A model generated the notes under the pieces. The model searched no databases. It was given only the letters and a program-made list of their open reading frames with translations, and was not told where the DNA came from. From positions 186,001 to 250,000 of the forward strand of contig JAHJSB010000055.1 of NCBI GenBank assembly GCA_018830285.1: a stretch of 64,000 nucleotides of DNA, given 5' to 3'. Made by a program: the position numbers and the translations under genes. This DNA comes from Alphaproteobacteria bacterium. GTDB lineage: Bacteria; Pseudomonadota; Alphaproteobacteria; Caulobacterales; Hyphomonadaceae. This document shows positions 44,797-54,330 of this stretch, in pieces (within the stretch, counting starts at the first letter, position 1; the number at the start of each line of letters is the position of its first letter).

Positions 44797-45222
44797 TCAG
44801 GTCCGGGCTGACGCAGTCTCGCGGGCATGGCGCTGCGCCTTGCGGGTCAGGTGCTTTTCTATGACCTTGAAATTCTTGGTGTTTGACTTGAAGAAGAAGT
44901 CGAAAATATCACCCAGGATGGGGATCGCGCCAATCACCGTATCGAACAACAGGTTCCAGCCGATCTGGACCGCCGCGATCGGGTGCAGCTTCAGGCGGAT
45001 GGCGGTGGCCAGCGCATAGGTTCCCGCGATTCCCGTGGCAACGTCGCCGGCGACAGGTATGAGACCGAGCAGTGAATCCACGCCGAAACGGACACCCATC
45101 ACCGAAAATTGCGAATCCAGCATCCGAGAAAATACGCCGAGCCGACGCAACTCCTCCTCCACGGTCCGACCATTCTCCAGCCGCACGTACAGGTGATCGT
45201 CACCGGCAATGTCTTTGGCCAT
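44797..45222 (-). CDS. DUF4112 domain protein
   Basis: The 141-residue protein has two hydrophobic stretches and the DUF4112 sequence LDSQFSVMGVRFGVDSLLGLIPVAGD followed by LFDTVIGAIPILGDIFDFFFKSNTKN. DUF4112 proteins are small inner-membrane proteins of unknown function. ATG at 45222 begins MAKDIAGDDHLYVRL; the 27 codons upstream are arginine-rich and doubtful. It converges with the coiled-coil gene. Confidence 0.86.
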   Translation of the reverse strand: MAKDIAGDDHLYVRLENGRTVEEELRRLGVFSRMLDSQFSVMGVRFGVDSLLGLIPVAGDVATGIAGTYALATAIRLKLHPIAAVQIGWNLLFDTVIGAIPILGDIFDFFFKSNTKNFKVIEKHLTRKAQRHARETASART

Positions 45223-45323
45223 GTCGCATTTCCTTCCCGCACTGCCGCCAAAGGATCGCACAAAGCCCCAGGGACTCAAGCCGCGAGTTGCGGTGCGCCT
45301 CAAAGCCTGCTGAAACGCCCGTC

Positions 45324-45665
45324 ATGAACAATACGCATGTCTACAAGCTGCTGACACTGCCCGATTGGGAGGCTGCCAAAGCCTCTGGTGCGACGGCGAC
45401 AGCGCTCGACCGGAAAGACCGTTATGTCCACCTCTCGGCGCGCAACACCGTCGCCGAAACGGCCAGGCTGCACTATGCAGGGCAGAAGGACGTCCGGCTT
45501 CTGGAGTTCGCGATTACCGATCTGCCGCCTCTGAAATGGGAACCCAGCCGGGGTGGAATTATGTTCCCACACCTCTATGGCACCCTCGAAATCAGGCATG
45601 CCTGCCGGCAGTGGACGCTGGCGCAGGATTCCCACGGCATTCCCGTGCTGCCGGAGGATCTCTAG
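45324..45665 (+). CDS. DUF952 family protein
   Basis: The 113-residue protein has the DUF952 layout: HVYKLLTLPDWEAAKASG, then RYVHLSARNTVAETARLHYAG and KWEPSRGGIMFPHLYGTLE. DUF952 adopts an ADP-ribosyltransferase-like fold and is often annotated as a glutathione-S-transferase-like hypothetical protein. It stops directly before the pyrD ATG (no gap), so the two are co-translated. Confidence 0.87.
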   Translation: MNNTHVYKLLTLPDWEAAKASGATATALDRKDRYVHLSARNTVAETARLHYAGQKDVRLLEFAITDLPPLKWEPSRGGIMFPHLYGTLEIRHACRQWTLAQDSHGIPVLPEDL

Positions 45666-46718
45666 ATGGGTCTCACGGATATCGGCGTGGCCCTGGTCAA
45701 GCTGTTGCCTGCCGAAGCGGCCCACGCCGCCACGATACGGGCGCTCGAAAAGGGACTCGGCGTGCCGCTTCGAGCGCCCACATTCGACCCCATCCTCGCG
45801 ACGACACTGCCGAAATCCAGACTGAAACTCGCTGCCCCGGTCGGCCTGGCCGCCGGCTTCGACAAGAATTGCGACGTGCCCTCGGCCATGGCCCGCTTCG
45901 GCTTCGGCTTCATCGAATGTGGCACGGTAACGCCGCTGCCGCAGCCGGGAAACCCCAGACCGCGCCTGTTCCGCCTGACCGAAGACCGGGCCGTGATCAA
46001 CCGGATGGGTTTCAATAATTACGGTCTCGACTATTTCGTGCGGCGCCTGTCGAAATATCGCGCGCCCGTGCCGATCGGGGCGAATGTCGGAGCCAACAAG
46101 GACAGCACGGATCGCATCGCCGACTATGTGAATGGTATTGAGGCCGTGGCGCCACATGCCGCTTACGTCACCGTCAATATCTCGTCGCCGAATACGCCCG
46201 GATTGCGGGGCCTGCAGGACAAAGCGTCGCTTGAAACGTTGTTGTTGGCCTGTGGCGCGGCCAACCGTGCGGGCAAGCCGGTCTTCCTCAAGGTCGCGCC
46301 GGACTTGGATGCCGAGGCCATCAAGGACATTGTCGGTGTGGTGCGCAATCAGGGGGCATGGCTGTCCGGCCTGATCGTGTCGAATACGACGCTCGCCCGA
46401 CCTGACAGCCTGACCAGTCGCGACCGTGGCCAGACCGGCGGCCTGTCGGGCGCACCGCTCATGGCGCCATCGACCGCGATTTTGAAAGCCTTCGCGAAGG
46501 CGCTGAAGGGTGAATTCGACCTGATTGGCGCGGGCGGCATTTCCAGCGCGGCAGACGCCTACGCGAAAATTCGCGCCGGCGCGAACGCCGTGCAGATCTA
46601 CTCGGCGTTGGTTTATTCCGGACCGGGGCTCGTGGCCGACATCCACCTTGAGCTGGCCACCCTGCTCAAGGCGGATGGCTTCACGTCGCTGGCACAGGCG
46701 GTCGGGACAGACCTCTGA
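45666..46718 (+). CDS. pyrD: Dihydroorotate dehydrogenase (quinone), class 2
   Basis: PyrD oxidises dihydroorotate with quinone at the inner membrane in pyrimidine synthesis. The 350-residue protein has the amphipathic N-terminal helix of class 2 enzymes, AAGFDKN, the catalytic Ser174 in NISSPNTPGLRG and the late GAGGIS / GANAVQIYSAL flavin-phosphate site. It overlaps the convergent MATE gene by 38 bases at the 3' end. Confidence 0.97.
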   Translation: MGLTDIGVALVKLLPAEAAHAATIRALEKGLGVPLRAPTFDPILATTLPKSRLKLAAPVGLAAGFDKNCDVPSAMARFGFGFIECGTVTPLPQPGNPRPRLFRLTEDRAVINRMGFNNYGLDYFVRRLSKYRAPVPIGANVGANKDSTDRIADYVNGIEAVAPHAAYVTVNISSPNTPGLRGLQDKASLETLLLACGAANRAGKPVFLKVAPDLDAEAIKDIVGVVRNQGAWLSGLIVSNTTLARPDSLTSRDRGQTGGLSGAPLMAPSTAILKAFAKALKGEFDLIGAGGISSAADAYAKIRAGANAVQIYSALVYSGPGLVADIHLELATLLKADGFTSLAQAVGTDL

Positions 46719-47985
46719 ACAGGCCCGGCACGAACCAGCCGAGCGCCGCGGCGCGATAGACATACATGGTCAGGAACGCCGCCCAGACGCCCGCATTACC
46801 GAAAGCCGGGCGCAGCAACATGTCCGTTGCCAGATACAGCAGGGCAGAGATGACACCTGCCGTGCGCAGCGCCTTGCCCTGAGTGGTGCCAAGGAACAGT
46901 CCATCCAGCTGCCACGCCGTGACGCCAAGCAGGGGCACGGCGGCGCAATAGGGCAGGAAATCCAGCGCGGCGTGGCGCGCCTCAGGATCTGCGATGAAGG
47001 CCTCAATGACCCAGCCGCCCCCGATGAAATAGACAAGGGCAAACACGGCGCCAAAAGCGAAGGCGAATTCCGAAGTCAGCCGCATCGCCCGCGCGAGTCG
47101 CTTGCCGTCTGATGCGCCATAGGCTTCGCCCGCTTCCTTTTCGGCCACGAAGGCAAAGCCATCGAGCACGAAGGCAGCGACGGTGATGAACTGCAGCAGC
47201 ACTTCATTGCCTGCCGTGGCCGCCGTGCTGATCAGCGTGCCGGAGCGCACGAACCAGCCGAAGCAGAATACCAGGGCCAGCGTGCGGATCATGATGTCGC
47301 GATTGGCGGAAAACAGCGCGGTCAGCTTGGCCGGATCCGTCAGGCGGGCAGGCGCCCGGAATCCCTTGCGCACGAGGACAAGGCCGAATGCCAGCGCCGT
47401 CCACTCGGCAATCGCGGTGCCTGCGCCGATCCCCGTGGGTCCAAGGTCGAGTCCGGCAACAAACCAGACGTCCAGTATGACATTCACACCGTTGAGCACG
47501 ATCTGCACGGCAAGCATCTGCCCGGTCTTTCCGGTGCCCAGCAGCCAGCCTGTAATGCCCAACCCCATGAGGTAGGCGGGGGCGCCGAAAATGCGGGCGT
47601 TGAAATAGCCGGCAGCGAGGGATTCGACCTCGGCTGTGCCGGCAAACGCCGCGAAGGTGATCCACCTGAGCAAGGGCGACAGCAGGAAAAGGCCAAGCCC
47701 GATGGCGCCTCCGAGCATCAGGGCGCGCAGCAGGATGGCGCGGACCTCGGGTCCATCACCCCGGCCGTTGGCCTGCGCCGCGAGGCCCGTGGTGGACATG
47801 CGCAGGAAGCCAAATCCCCAATAGATGAAGCTGTATGCGACCGCAGCGATGGCAACGGCGGCGAGGTCTGCCTTGTCGCCGAACCGGCCCATGGCGGCCG
47901 TATCGACAATGCCCGTCGCCGCCGTCGCGGCCTGGGCCAGCACGATGGGAATCGCGAGCGAGAGAATTTTCCGGCGGGTGAGCAT
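46681..47985 (-). CDS. MATE family efflux transporter (DinF type)
   Basis: A 434-residue protein with twelve hydrophobic segments in two homologous halves. It starts KILSLAIPIVLAQAATAATGIVDTAAMGRFG, the standard MATE opening. EVLLQFITVAAFVLDGFAFVAE is typical of the DinF branch. It probably exports cationic compounds by Na+ or H+ exchange; the substrate is unknown. It is followed on the same strand by nothing but the overlapped pyrD end. Confidence 0.9.
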   Translation of the reverse strand: MLTRRKILSLAIPIVLAQAATAATGIVDTAAMGRFGDKADLAAVAIAAVAYSFIYWGFGFLRMSTTGLAAQANGRGDGPEVRAILLRALMLGGAIGLGLFLLSPLLRWITFAAFAGTAEVESLAAGYFNARIFGAPAYLMGLGITGWLLGTGKTGQMLAVQIVLNGVNVILDVWFVAGLDLGPTGIGAGTAIAEWTALAFGLVLVRKGFRAPARLTDPAKLTALFSANRDIMIRTLALVFCFGWFVRSGTLISTAATAGNEVLLQFITVAAFVLDGFAFVAEKEAGEAYGASDGKRLARAMRLTSEFAFAFGAVFALVYFIGGGWVIEAFIADPEARHAALDFLPYCAAVPLLGVTAWQLDGLFLGTTQGKALRTAGVISALLYLATDMLLRPAFGNAGVWAAFLTMYVYRAAALGWFVPGLFRGLSRPPVPAT

Positions 47986-47997
47986 CGCGTTCCGGGC

Positions 47998-48729
47998 CTA
48001 GGAGAGCGCCTCGTAAAACGTGTGCGCAAAGGGCAGTGCGTACCATGCGTAGAGGGGGGCGGTAAGGGCGAAACAGGCTAGTAGGAAGTGTGTGGGGCGG
48101 GGGTGGGACGGGCGTGCCAGGACCCAGGCAAGTCCGGTCAGCAGCAGTCCGCCAAGGGAGAGCCCGGCCAGCGCGTCAATCGGCCAGTGTGCACCGACAT
48201 AAACGCGCGAGGCGGCGATCAGGATCGCGAGCAGCGCGAACGCTGTCGCCGCCATCCACCGCGCGGGGCCCGTCAGCGACCGGTACACCAGTACGGCGAG
48301 CGCGCCATAGATCAGGGCAGAGTTGGCCGCGTGCCCGCTGGGAAAGCTGAACCCATCGGCTCCGGCATATAGATCGATTGTCGGACGCGCGCGCGCCGTG
48401 CCGGACTTGATGAGATTGACCAACAGGGGAAGCAGGAGGAAGGCGGCTGCGGTGGCCGCTGCAGGCCGCCATGCCCGTTGCAGGGCCAGGGCGATCACCA
48501 CGAGAACGCCCATGGGTTTGAGGTAGGCACCATCGCCGAGCGATGTGATGACCAGCATTGTATCGGTCAGCGCCGGGTTACGCCAGTGCGCCACCCAATC
48601 GGCGACAGCGAGGTCAAATGAGGCTGCGTCCCAGGCACCCGCCAAGCCGAGGGCCATAAGCAAGAATACGAACAGGCACGCCGCACCGGCAGCGAAATAA
48701 ATTGCCTGGGTGCGGTCCACAAGAGGCAT
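47998..48729 (-). CDS. PAP2 family phosphatase
   Basis: The 243-residue protein has six transmembrane helices and the full acid-phosphatase motif set: KSGTARARP, PSGHAANS and SRVYVGAHWPID. It is probably a lipid phosphatase at the inner membrane, acting on phosphatidic acid or undecaprenyl diphosphate. The ATG at 48729 is preferred over an upstream GTG. Twelve bases separate it from the MATE gene downstream, so they may share a transcript. Confidence 0.92.
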   Translation of the reverse strand: MPLVDRTQAIYFAAGAACLFVFLLMALGLAGAWDAASFDLAVADWVAHWRNPALTDTMLVITSLGDGAYLKPMGVLVVIALALQRAWRPAAATAAAFLLLPLLVNLIKSGTARARPTIDLYAGADGFSFPSGHAANSALIYGALAVLVYRSLTGPARWMAATAFALLAILIAASRVYVGAHWPIDALAGLSLGGLLLTGLAWVLARPSHPRPTHFLLACFALTAPLYAWYALPFAHTFYEALS

Positions 48730-48780
48730 CACTTCCGGCCTATGGCGATATGGAACATGTCATCCATCGGGCGCCTTGAC

Positions 48781-50094
48781 TTACACACGGTCGCGGGCGC
48801 GGAAGACGACTTCATCGAACTCGCCCTCCCATTTGGCGACCGCCGTCGCAACCGCGAGATCGCCGGTGATATTGGTCACGGTGCGCATCATGTCGAGGAT
48901 CCGGTCGAACGGGAACAGGAGCGCAATGATCAGGACGGTCTGGTCTGGCGACACGCCGACCACGCTGAGTGTCGTCGCCGCGAGGAACAGGCTGACAGAT
49001 GGAATACCCGCCGTGCCGATGGAGACGAGCGTCGCCATCAGGGCGATGGTGAAATACATGCTGATGGTCATCTCGATGCCGAGCGCCTGCGCGGCAAAGA
49101 GGGCAATCAGGCCCTGGTAGAGCGCCGTGCCGTCCATGTTGATGGTTGCACCAAGCGGCAGGACAGAGGAGGCAATCGGCTTGCCGATGCCGAGATTTTC
49201 TGTAGCGCACGAGATCGTCATTGGCAGGGTCGCGTTCGACGACGAGGTCGAGAACGCGACGGCTTGCGCATCAACCGCGCCCCGGAAGAAGTCGAACAAG
49301 GGCAGGCGCAGCAGGCCCTTAATGATGAAGCCATAGGTGATCAATATGTGCAGGGCGCAGGCGATATAGAGCGAGGCCGTCATCTTGCCGAGCACAGCAA
49401 GGATCGTCAGCCCGCGGTCGCCCATGACCCAGGCCATCAGGGCGAAAACGCCGAAGGGTGCGGTTTCCATGACGATGAGTGTGAGTTTCATCATCGCTTC
49501 GGCGGCGCTGTTCATCACGTTCGCCAGGGGTTTGCCGGTGTCGCCTGACATCAGGATGCCGATGCCGAACAGGATGGCGAAGAAAATGATCGGCAACACG
49601 TCGCCCTGTGCCATCGCGGCAACGGGATTGGTCGGGATGATGGACAGGATCGTGTGCATCAATTGCTCGCCCACACTGCCGGGCTGGGGATTTGCGGCAA
49701 GCTGTGAGCGCGCACTCTCTAGATCGGCCGTGGCGACGGTTGTCGTATCAAAGCCCGCGCCGGGCTGGATCAGGCTGCCGATCAGCAGGCCGAACGACAC
49801 CGCTATCAGGGTTGTGCACATGTACATGGCCAGTGCACGTCCGCCGAGACTGCCGAGTTTTTTCGGGTCGCCCATGGCCAGAACGCCAGAGACCAGCGTG
49901 GTGAAGATCAGCGGTACGACCAGCATCTTGATAAGGTTGATGAAGGCGTCGCCAATCGGTTTCGCCCATGCGGTGACATTGGCACCGGCGGCGTCTGCGC
50001 CAAGCGCCTGACGCAGGAGGAGCCCGGTGACCGCGCCGAGCACGAGGCCGACCATAACCCGTTTCCAAAGATCTATTCGAAACCACCAGCCCAT
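48781..50094 (-). CDS. Dicarboxylate/amino acid:cation symporter (GltP/DAACS)
   Basis: The 437-residue protein matches the glutamate/aspartate symporter fold. The serine-rich HP1 hairpin STSSSNATLP, the NMDGTALYQG motif of TM7 and the HP2/TM8 region SIGTAGIPS are all present. It takes up acidic amino acids or C4-dicarboxylates with Na+ or H+. Glutamate, aspartate and dicarboxylate selectivity cannot be separated by eye. It diverges from hrpB. Confidence 0.93.
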   Translation of the reverse strand: MGWWFRIDLWKRVMVGLVLGAVTGLLLRQALGADAAGANVTAWAKPIGDAFINLIKMLVVPLIFTTLVSGVLAMGDPKKLGSLGGRALAMYMCTTLIAVSFGLLIGSLIQPGAGFDTTTVATADLESARSQLAANPQPGSVGEQLMHTILSIIPTNPVAAMAQGDVLPIIFFAILFGIGILMSGDTGKPLANVMNSAAEAMMKLTLIVMETAPFGVFALMAWVMGDRGLTILAVLGKMTASLYIACALHILITYGFIIKGLLRLPLFDFFRGAVDAQAVAFSTSSSNATLPMTISCATENLGIGKPIASSVLPLGATINMDGTALYQGLIALFAAQALGIEMTISMYFTIALMATLVSIGTAGIPSVSLFLAATTLSVVGVSPDQTVLIIALLFPFDRILDMMRTVTNITGDLAVATAVAKWEGEFDEVVFRARDRV

Positions 50095-50243
50095 AAGCCA
50101 CTCCCATCAATTCAGAAGCCGGGACGGTAGGGTGGCTTCGCGGGGAAGGCAAATGCCCTGGTGGTGATTGCCGGGCCGGGAGGCACACTGCTCATGTAAT
50201 AGCCATTGCCCTTCACGGGCCGCCCACCCTATGTCTTCGCGCC

Positions 50244-52685
50244 ATGACCGTCAAAATCGCCCCCCTTCCTATTGACGACGTTCTGGCCGACGTCTGCACG
50301 GCCCTGCGCGACGGCTCCCGCCTGGTACTCGCGGCCCCGCCGGGGGCAGGCAAGACAACCCGCGTGCCGCTGGCGCTTGCAGGCCTGATTGGCACGCCGG
50401 AAGTCATTGCCGGGCGCATCCTGTTGCTGGAACCGCGCCGCGTGGCGGCCCGCATGGCGGCGATGCGCATGGCCCAGAGCCTTGGCGAGCAACTGGGGCA
50501 GACCGTGGGCCTGACAACGCGGGTGGACCGCAGGGTGTCTGCAGCGACGCGCATTGAAGTCATCACGGACGGCCTGTTCACAAGGCGCATCCTGTCCGAC
50601 CCGGAATTGAGGGGCGTCGGCGCGGTGATCTTCGACGAATTCCACGAGCGACGCCTGAATGCCGATCTCGGCCTCGCGCTGGCGCTGGAGGCGCAGGGCG
50701 CGCTGAGCGAGGACCTGCGGATCTTGATCATGTCGGCGACGCTCGACACCAGCCGGGTGGCGACGGCGATTAACGCGCCGGTGATCGAAAGCGCCGGACG
50801 CCAGTTCGAGGTCGAGACCCGCTATCTTGGGCGGTCGGCCGACCGGATCGAAGACCGCATGGCAGCTGCGATCCGGCGGGCCCTGCGGGAGGAAAAAGGA
50901 TCGGTGCTGGCTTTCCTGCCCGGCGCACGGGAAATCTCACGGGTCGCTGAACGGCTGGAAGACCTGCCAACTGATTGTGTCGTCGCGCCGCTGTTCGGGG
51001 CCTTGTCGCCCGCCGAGCAGGACGCTGCCGTCTCGCCTGCCCCGGTGGGCATACGCAAGATCGTGCTGGCGACCGATATCGCCGAAAGCGCGCTGACCAT
51101 CGAGGGCGTGACGATCGTGATCGATAGCGGCCTTGCCCGTGTCGCCGAAGACGATGCGGGCGGCCTCGGCCAGCGCCTGACGACAGTGAAGGCTTCGCGG
51201 GCATCTGTTGACCAGCGGCGGGGCAGGGCAGGGCGCACCGCGCCGGGCGTCTGCTATCGCCTCTGGGACGAGGCGGCGACGCGCGGGCTGGTGGCGGCGC
51301 CGCAACCGGAAATTCTCAGCAGTGACCTGTCGGGCCTCGTACTGGCGCTGGCCGAATGGGGCGAACGGGATGCCGGCAGTTTGACATGGCTCGACGCACC
51401 GCCAGCCGGGAAGCTGAAGGCGGCAACCGACATGTTGCTGAAACTTGGTGCGCTGGACGATAGCGGTGGGCTGACCGAGCTGGGCACCGAGATGGCGCGG
51501 CTGCCCTTGTCACCGCGCCTTGCCGCGCTCGTGGCCGGAGCCGGGTCACCGGGAGAGCGCGCGCTGGCGGCCGAGATTGCCGCGTTGGCCGGGGAGCGCG
51601 GCATTGGCGGCAATTCCGCCGACATCCGTGACCGGTTGGCACGTTTCCGGGCCGACAGGTCTCCTCGCGCGCGAATCCTGCAGCAACAGGCCAGGACCTG
51701 GGGCAAGGGAGCGGCGCCGCAGGGCGATGCCGCTCACCTGTTGGCAAGTGCGTGGCCGGACCAGGTCGCGCGGGCGCGGCCTGGTAGTGCGGGTGTCTAC
51801 CTGATGGCTTCTGGCCGGGCGGCCAGCCTGCCGGAGACGGACAGTCTCGCTAAATCCGAATGGCTGGTCGTGGCGGATCTCGGCGGGGCGAGCGGGCAGG
51901 CGCGGATCACGCTGGCCGCGCCGATCAGCGAAGCGGACGCGCTGACCTGGGGCGGCGTGACAATCGAAGAGCGTGCAGACTTTGATCCCAAGACGGCGCG
52001 GTTTACGGCACGCCGTGTCAGGGCAATGGGAGCGATTGTCCTGTCGGAAGCGCCCCTGCCGAAGCCTGCCCCCAAAGTAGCGGCAAGGGCGATGCTGGAT
52101 GCCGTGCTCGCGGAAGGCTTTGACGCCATTGGCGCAGGCCATGTCGTGGACGAGACGCTGGGGCGTGTCAGTGTGCTCGAGCGCGCCGGGCTGGTGGAGC
52201 CGACAGGTATTACGAAAACCGGGCTGTGCGACAATTCGGGTGAATGGCTGATGCCGCTTCTGAAGCGTCAGGGCGCGCGCGTGCCGAGCGACGGCAATGT
52301 GCGCGACGCACTTGTCGACTCATTCGACTGGCAATTGCAGGATGCGTTACGGCTCTATGCGCCCCGGTCGCTGACGCTGCCGTCCGGACAGACGGCCTCG
52401 GTCGACTATGTCGATCCGCGTGCGCCGCTCGTCTCGGCGCGGGCGCAGGCCTTCTATGGATTGGCGACCCATCCGTCGATTGCCTCGGGCCGGGTCCCGG
52501 TGACGGTCGAACTGCTCTCGCCGGGCATGAAACCGGCCGCCACGACACGGGACCTGCCGCGCTTCTGGGACAATGGCTATCGCGACATGGCAAAGGATAT
52601 GCGCGGGCGCTATCCCAAGCATGACTGGCCGGAACAGCCTGCGACGGCGCGTGCCCATGAGGGCCGGACAAAGAAAAGACTCTAG
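50244..52685 (+). CDS. hrpB: ATP-dependent helicase HrpB
   Basis: The 813-residue DEAH-type helicase has Walker A APPGAGKTTR, FDEFHERR (DEFH box), MSATLDT, TDIAESALTIEGV and QRRGRAGRTAPG. The C-terminal HrpB domain ends near KHDWPEQP. HrpB family members are RNA-helicase-like, and their cellular job is poorly defined. The start at 50244 matches the family. It is followed by an OmpA-like lipoprotein gene 51 bases later. Confidence 0.95.
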   Translation: MTVKIAPLPIDDVLADVCTALRDGSRLVLAAPPGAGKTTRVPLALAGLIGTPEVIAGRILLLEPRRVAARMAAMRMAQSLGEQLGQTVGLTTRVDRRVSAATRIEVITDGLFTRRILSDPELRGVGAVIFDEFHERRLNADLGLALALEAQGALSEDLRILIMSATLDTSRVATAINAPVIESAGRQFEVETRYLGRSADRIEDRMAAAIRRALREEKGSVLAFLPGAREISRVAERLEDLPTDCVVAPLFGALSPAEQDAAVSPAPVGIRKIVLATDIAESALTIEGVTIVIDSGLARVAEDDAGGLGQRLTTVKASRASVDQRRGRAGRTAPGVCYRLWDEAATRGLVAAPQPEILSSDLSGLVLALAEWGERDAGSLTWLDAPPAGKLKAATDMLLKLGALDDSGGLTELGTEMARLPLSPRLAALVAGAGSPGERALAAEIAALAGERGIGGNSADIRDRLARFRADRSPRARILQQQARTWGKGAAPQGDAAHLLASAWPDQVARARPGSAGVYLMASGRAASLPETDSLAKSEWLVVADLGGASGQARITLAAPISEADALTWGGVTIEERADFDPKTARFTARRVRAMGAIVLSEAPLPKPAPKVAARAMLDAVLAEGFDAIGAGHVVDETLGRVSVLERAGLVEPTGITKTGLCDNSGEWLMPLLKRQGARVPSDGNVRDALVDSFDWQLQDALRLYAPRSLTLPSGQTASVDYVDPRAPLVSARAQAFYGLATHPSIASGRVPVTVELLSPGMKPAATTRDLPRFWDNGYRDMAKDMRGRYPKHDWPEQPATARAHEGRTKKRL

Positions 52686-52736
52686 GCTGGAACCAATCGG
52701 TTCATCAGGAATTGAAACAAGTTGCTGGAGGCTATC

Positions 52737-53186
52737 ATGAAAATCGCTCTTTACCTGTTTGCGCCGCTATTGCTGGCTGCGTGTGTGTCTCGTCCGGTTC
52801 CGCCGGCGACGTCGGTCGCCGAAGACAACATGGCCGCCGCGCCGGATTGTTCGGAAGAAAGTTTTGCCATCTATTTCGAAGAAGGGATGACCGCCCTGTC
52901 GGACGAGTCGGACGCTGTGGTGGACGCCGTTTCTGATTCCTATGCACGCTGCGATCTCTACAAGTTGGAAATCAGGGGCCACGCCGATGCCAGCGGAGAC
53001 GCGGTGACGAACCAGGTCATTTCCGCCGCGCGGGCAGAAGCCGTGCTTGAGGCCCTGAAGACGCGCGGCGTCGATGCCGAGCGCGTGCACCTTGTAGCGT
53101 ACGGCGAACAGGATGCGGTCACGGCCAGCGGCGCCGATGAACCACTCAACCGCAAGACTGAAGTCCGGCTCGTTCCGGAAAGCTGA
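52737..53186 (+). CDS. OmpA-family lipoprotein
   Basis: The 149-residue protein has a lipoprotein signal (FAPLLLAAC, Cys16). The OmpA-C/Pal-like domain contains FAIYFEEGMTALSDES and LEIRGHADASGDAVTNQVIS, then NRKTEVRLV. Such domains bind meso-diaminopimelate peptidoglycan. It is probably outer-membrane anchored and contacts the cell wall. ATG at 52737 is used; the frame is open five codons upstream. It converges with the hypothetical gene at 53188. Confidence 0.9.
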   Translation: MKIALYLFAPLLLAACVSRPVPPATSVAEDNMAAAPDCSEESFAIYFEEGMTALSDESDAVVDAVSDSYARCDLYKLEIRGHADASGDAVTNQVISAARAEAVLEALKTRGVDAERVHLVAYGEQDAVTASGADEPLNRKTEVRLVPES

Positions 53187-53187
53187 G

Positions 53188-53616
53188 CTAGTTGGGGCGG
53201 CCTGGCCCCATGCCCCATTCGATGCCCATCGTCTTGTTCATCCAGTCGGAGAAGGTCGCGGGCTTTTCGAGTGATTTCGGGTCAAGCGTCCCGTACGAAA
53301 CGAGTGGACCGTCCTTGCCCTCGAGGCGGACGCCTTTCAGGCGCTGCTCGCTGCCCGACCAGCTCGAATAGCTCACCCCGGGATCGATCAGCAACATGAC
53401 CTGATCGCCGCCGGAACCGTCAAGGTCGCACCCGAATACCAGTCCGTAGACGTTTTCGCGGCCCCACAGTCCGTGGCTGGCGGCCTGGCGAGAGCCGTCC
53501 AGCAGAACTTCGTCCCAGAGCAGGTTCCGGCGCCATTGCAGCACGTGCATGCGGCCGCCTGATACGATCTTGATGTCGACATGATGTAGCGACAGGCGGA
53601 CGATTTCAGCGTGCAT
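53188..53616 (-). CDS. Hypothetical protein
   Basis: The 142-residue protein starts MHAEIVRLSLHHVDIKIVSG and contains no membrane segment or known motif. WRRNLLWDEVLLDGSRQAAS and SSWSGSEQRLKGVRLEGKDG suggest a beta-rich fold. ATG at 53616 is preferred over 53679 because codons between them overlap the upstream non-coding gap. It is on the same strand as rluA, 66 bases after its stop. The function is unknown. Confidence 0.6.
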   Translation of the reverse strand: MHAEIVRLSLHHVDIKIVSGGRMHVLQWRRNLLWDEVLLDGSRQAASHGLWGRENVYGLVFGCDLDGSGGDQVMLLIDPGVSYSSWSGSEQRLKGVRLEGKDGPLVSYGTLDPKSLEKPATFSDWMNKTMGIEWGMGPGRPN

Positions 53617-53682
53617 GGCAAAGCTCCGAATTATCGAAAAACGATATACAGAGAGTTGGGTCAGGTCAAGGCCGCACAAGAC

Positions 53683-54330
53683 TCAGAACGGGCACGCGCT
53701 TTCGAACCGGAGGCGTTCATTGCGGGTGGGATGGATCAGTTCGAGCCGTAAGGCGTGCAGATGCAGGCGGGGCTTGGCTGTCAGGGCCTCGGCGTGGGCA
53801 TAGATGTCGTCGCCCAGGATCGGGTGGCCGATGGCGGCCAGGTGAAGGCGCAGCTGGTGGGTGCGGCCGGTCAGCGGGGTCAGCGCGAGCCGGGCGCCGT
53901 GGGCGTGCGTGCCACTGGTCTCGTACTGCGTCTGGCTTGGCTTTCCCGCGTCATGGTCGACCTTCTGGCGCGGCCGGTTGGGCCAGTCCTGGCCGAGCGG
54001 CAGGTCGATCAGGCCGGAACCCGGAACGGGCGCGCCCCAGACGTCCGCGATGTAGGATTTCGCGATCACGCCTTTCTCGAACTGGATCGCCAAACGTCGC
54101 TGGGCCTCTTTCGACCGCGCGAAGACCAGCAGGCCGCTGGTTGACATATCGAGCCGGTGAACCGTCAGCGCCTCGGGATGGTCGGCCTGCACGCGCGATA
54201 TTGCGCAGTCGGCCTTTTCCGGTCCCCGTCCGGGCACGGAGAGCAGTTCGGCCGGCTTGTCGATGACGATCAGGTCGGGATCGGTATGGATATAGCTGAC
54301 CTTGCCTTGCGGCGGCGCGTAGACGCTCAC
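53683..54330 (-). CDS. rluA: RluA family pseudouridine synthase
   Basis: The 215-residue protein has no S4 domain and carries HRLDMSTSGLLVFA with catalytic Asp61, then TGRTHQLRLHL and GHPILGDDIYA. This size and the missing S4 domain fit RluA (23S U746 and tRNA U32), though family members of other specificity look alike. Its ATG overlaps the histidine kinase stop by four bases. Confidence 0.85.
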   Translation of the reverse strand: MSVYAPPQGKVSYIHTDPDLIVIDKPAELLSVPGRGPEKADCAISRVQADHPEALTVHRLDMSTSGLLVFARSKEAQRRLAIQFEKGVIAKSYIADVWGAPVPGSGLIDLPLGQDWPNRPRQKVDHDAGKPSQTQYETSGTHAHGARLALTPLTGRTHQLRLHLAAIGHPILGDDIYAHAEALTAKPRLHLHALRLELIHPTRNERLRFESACPF

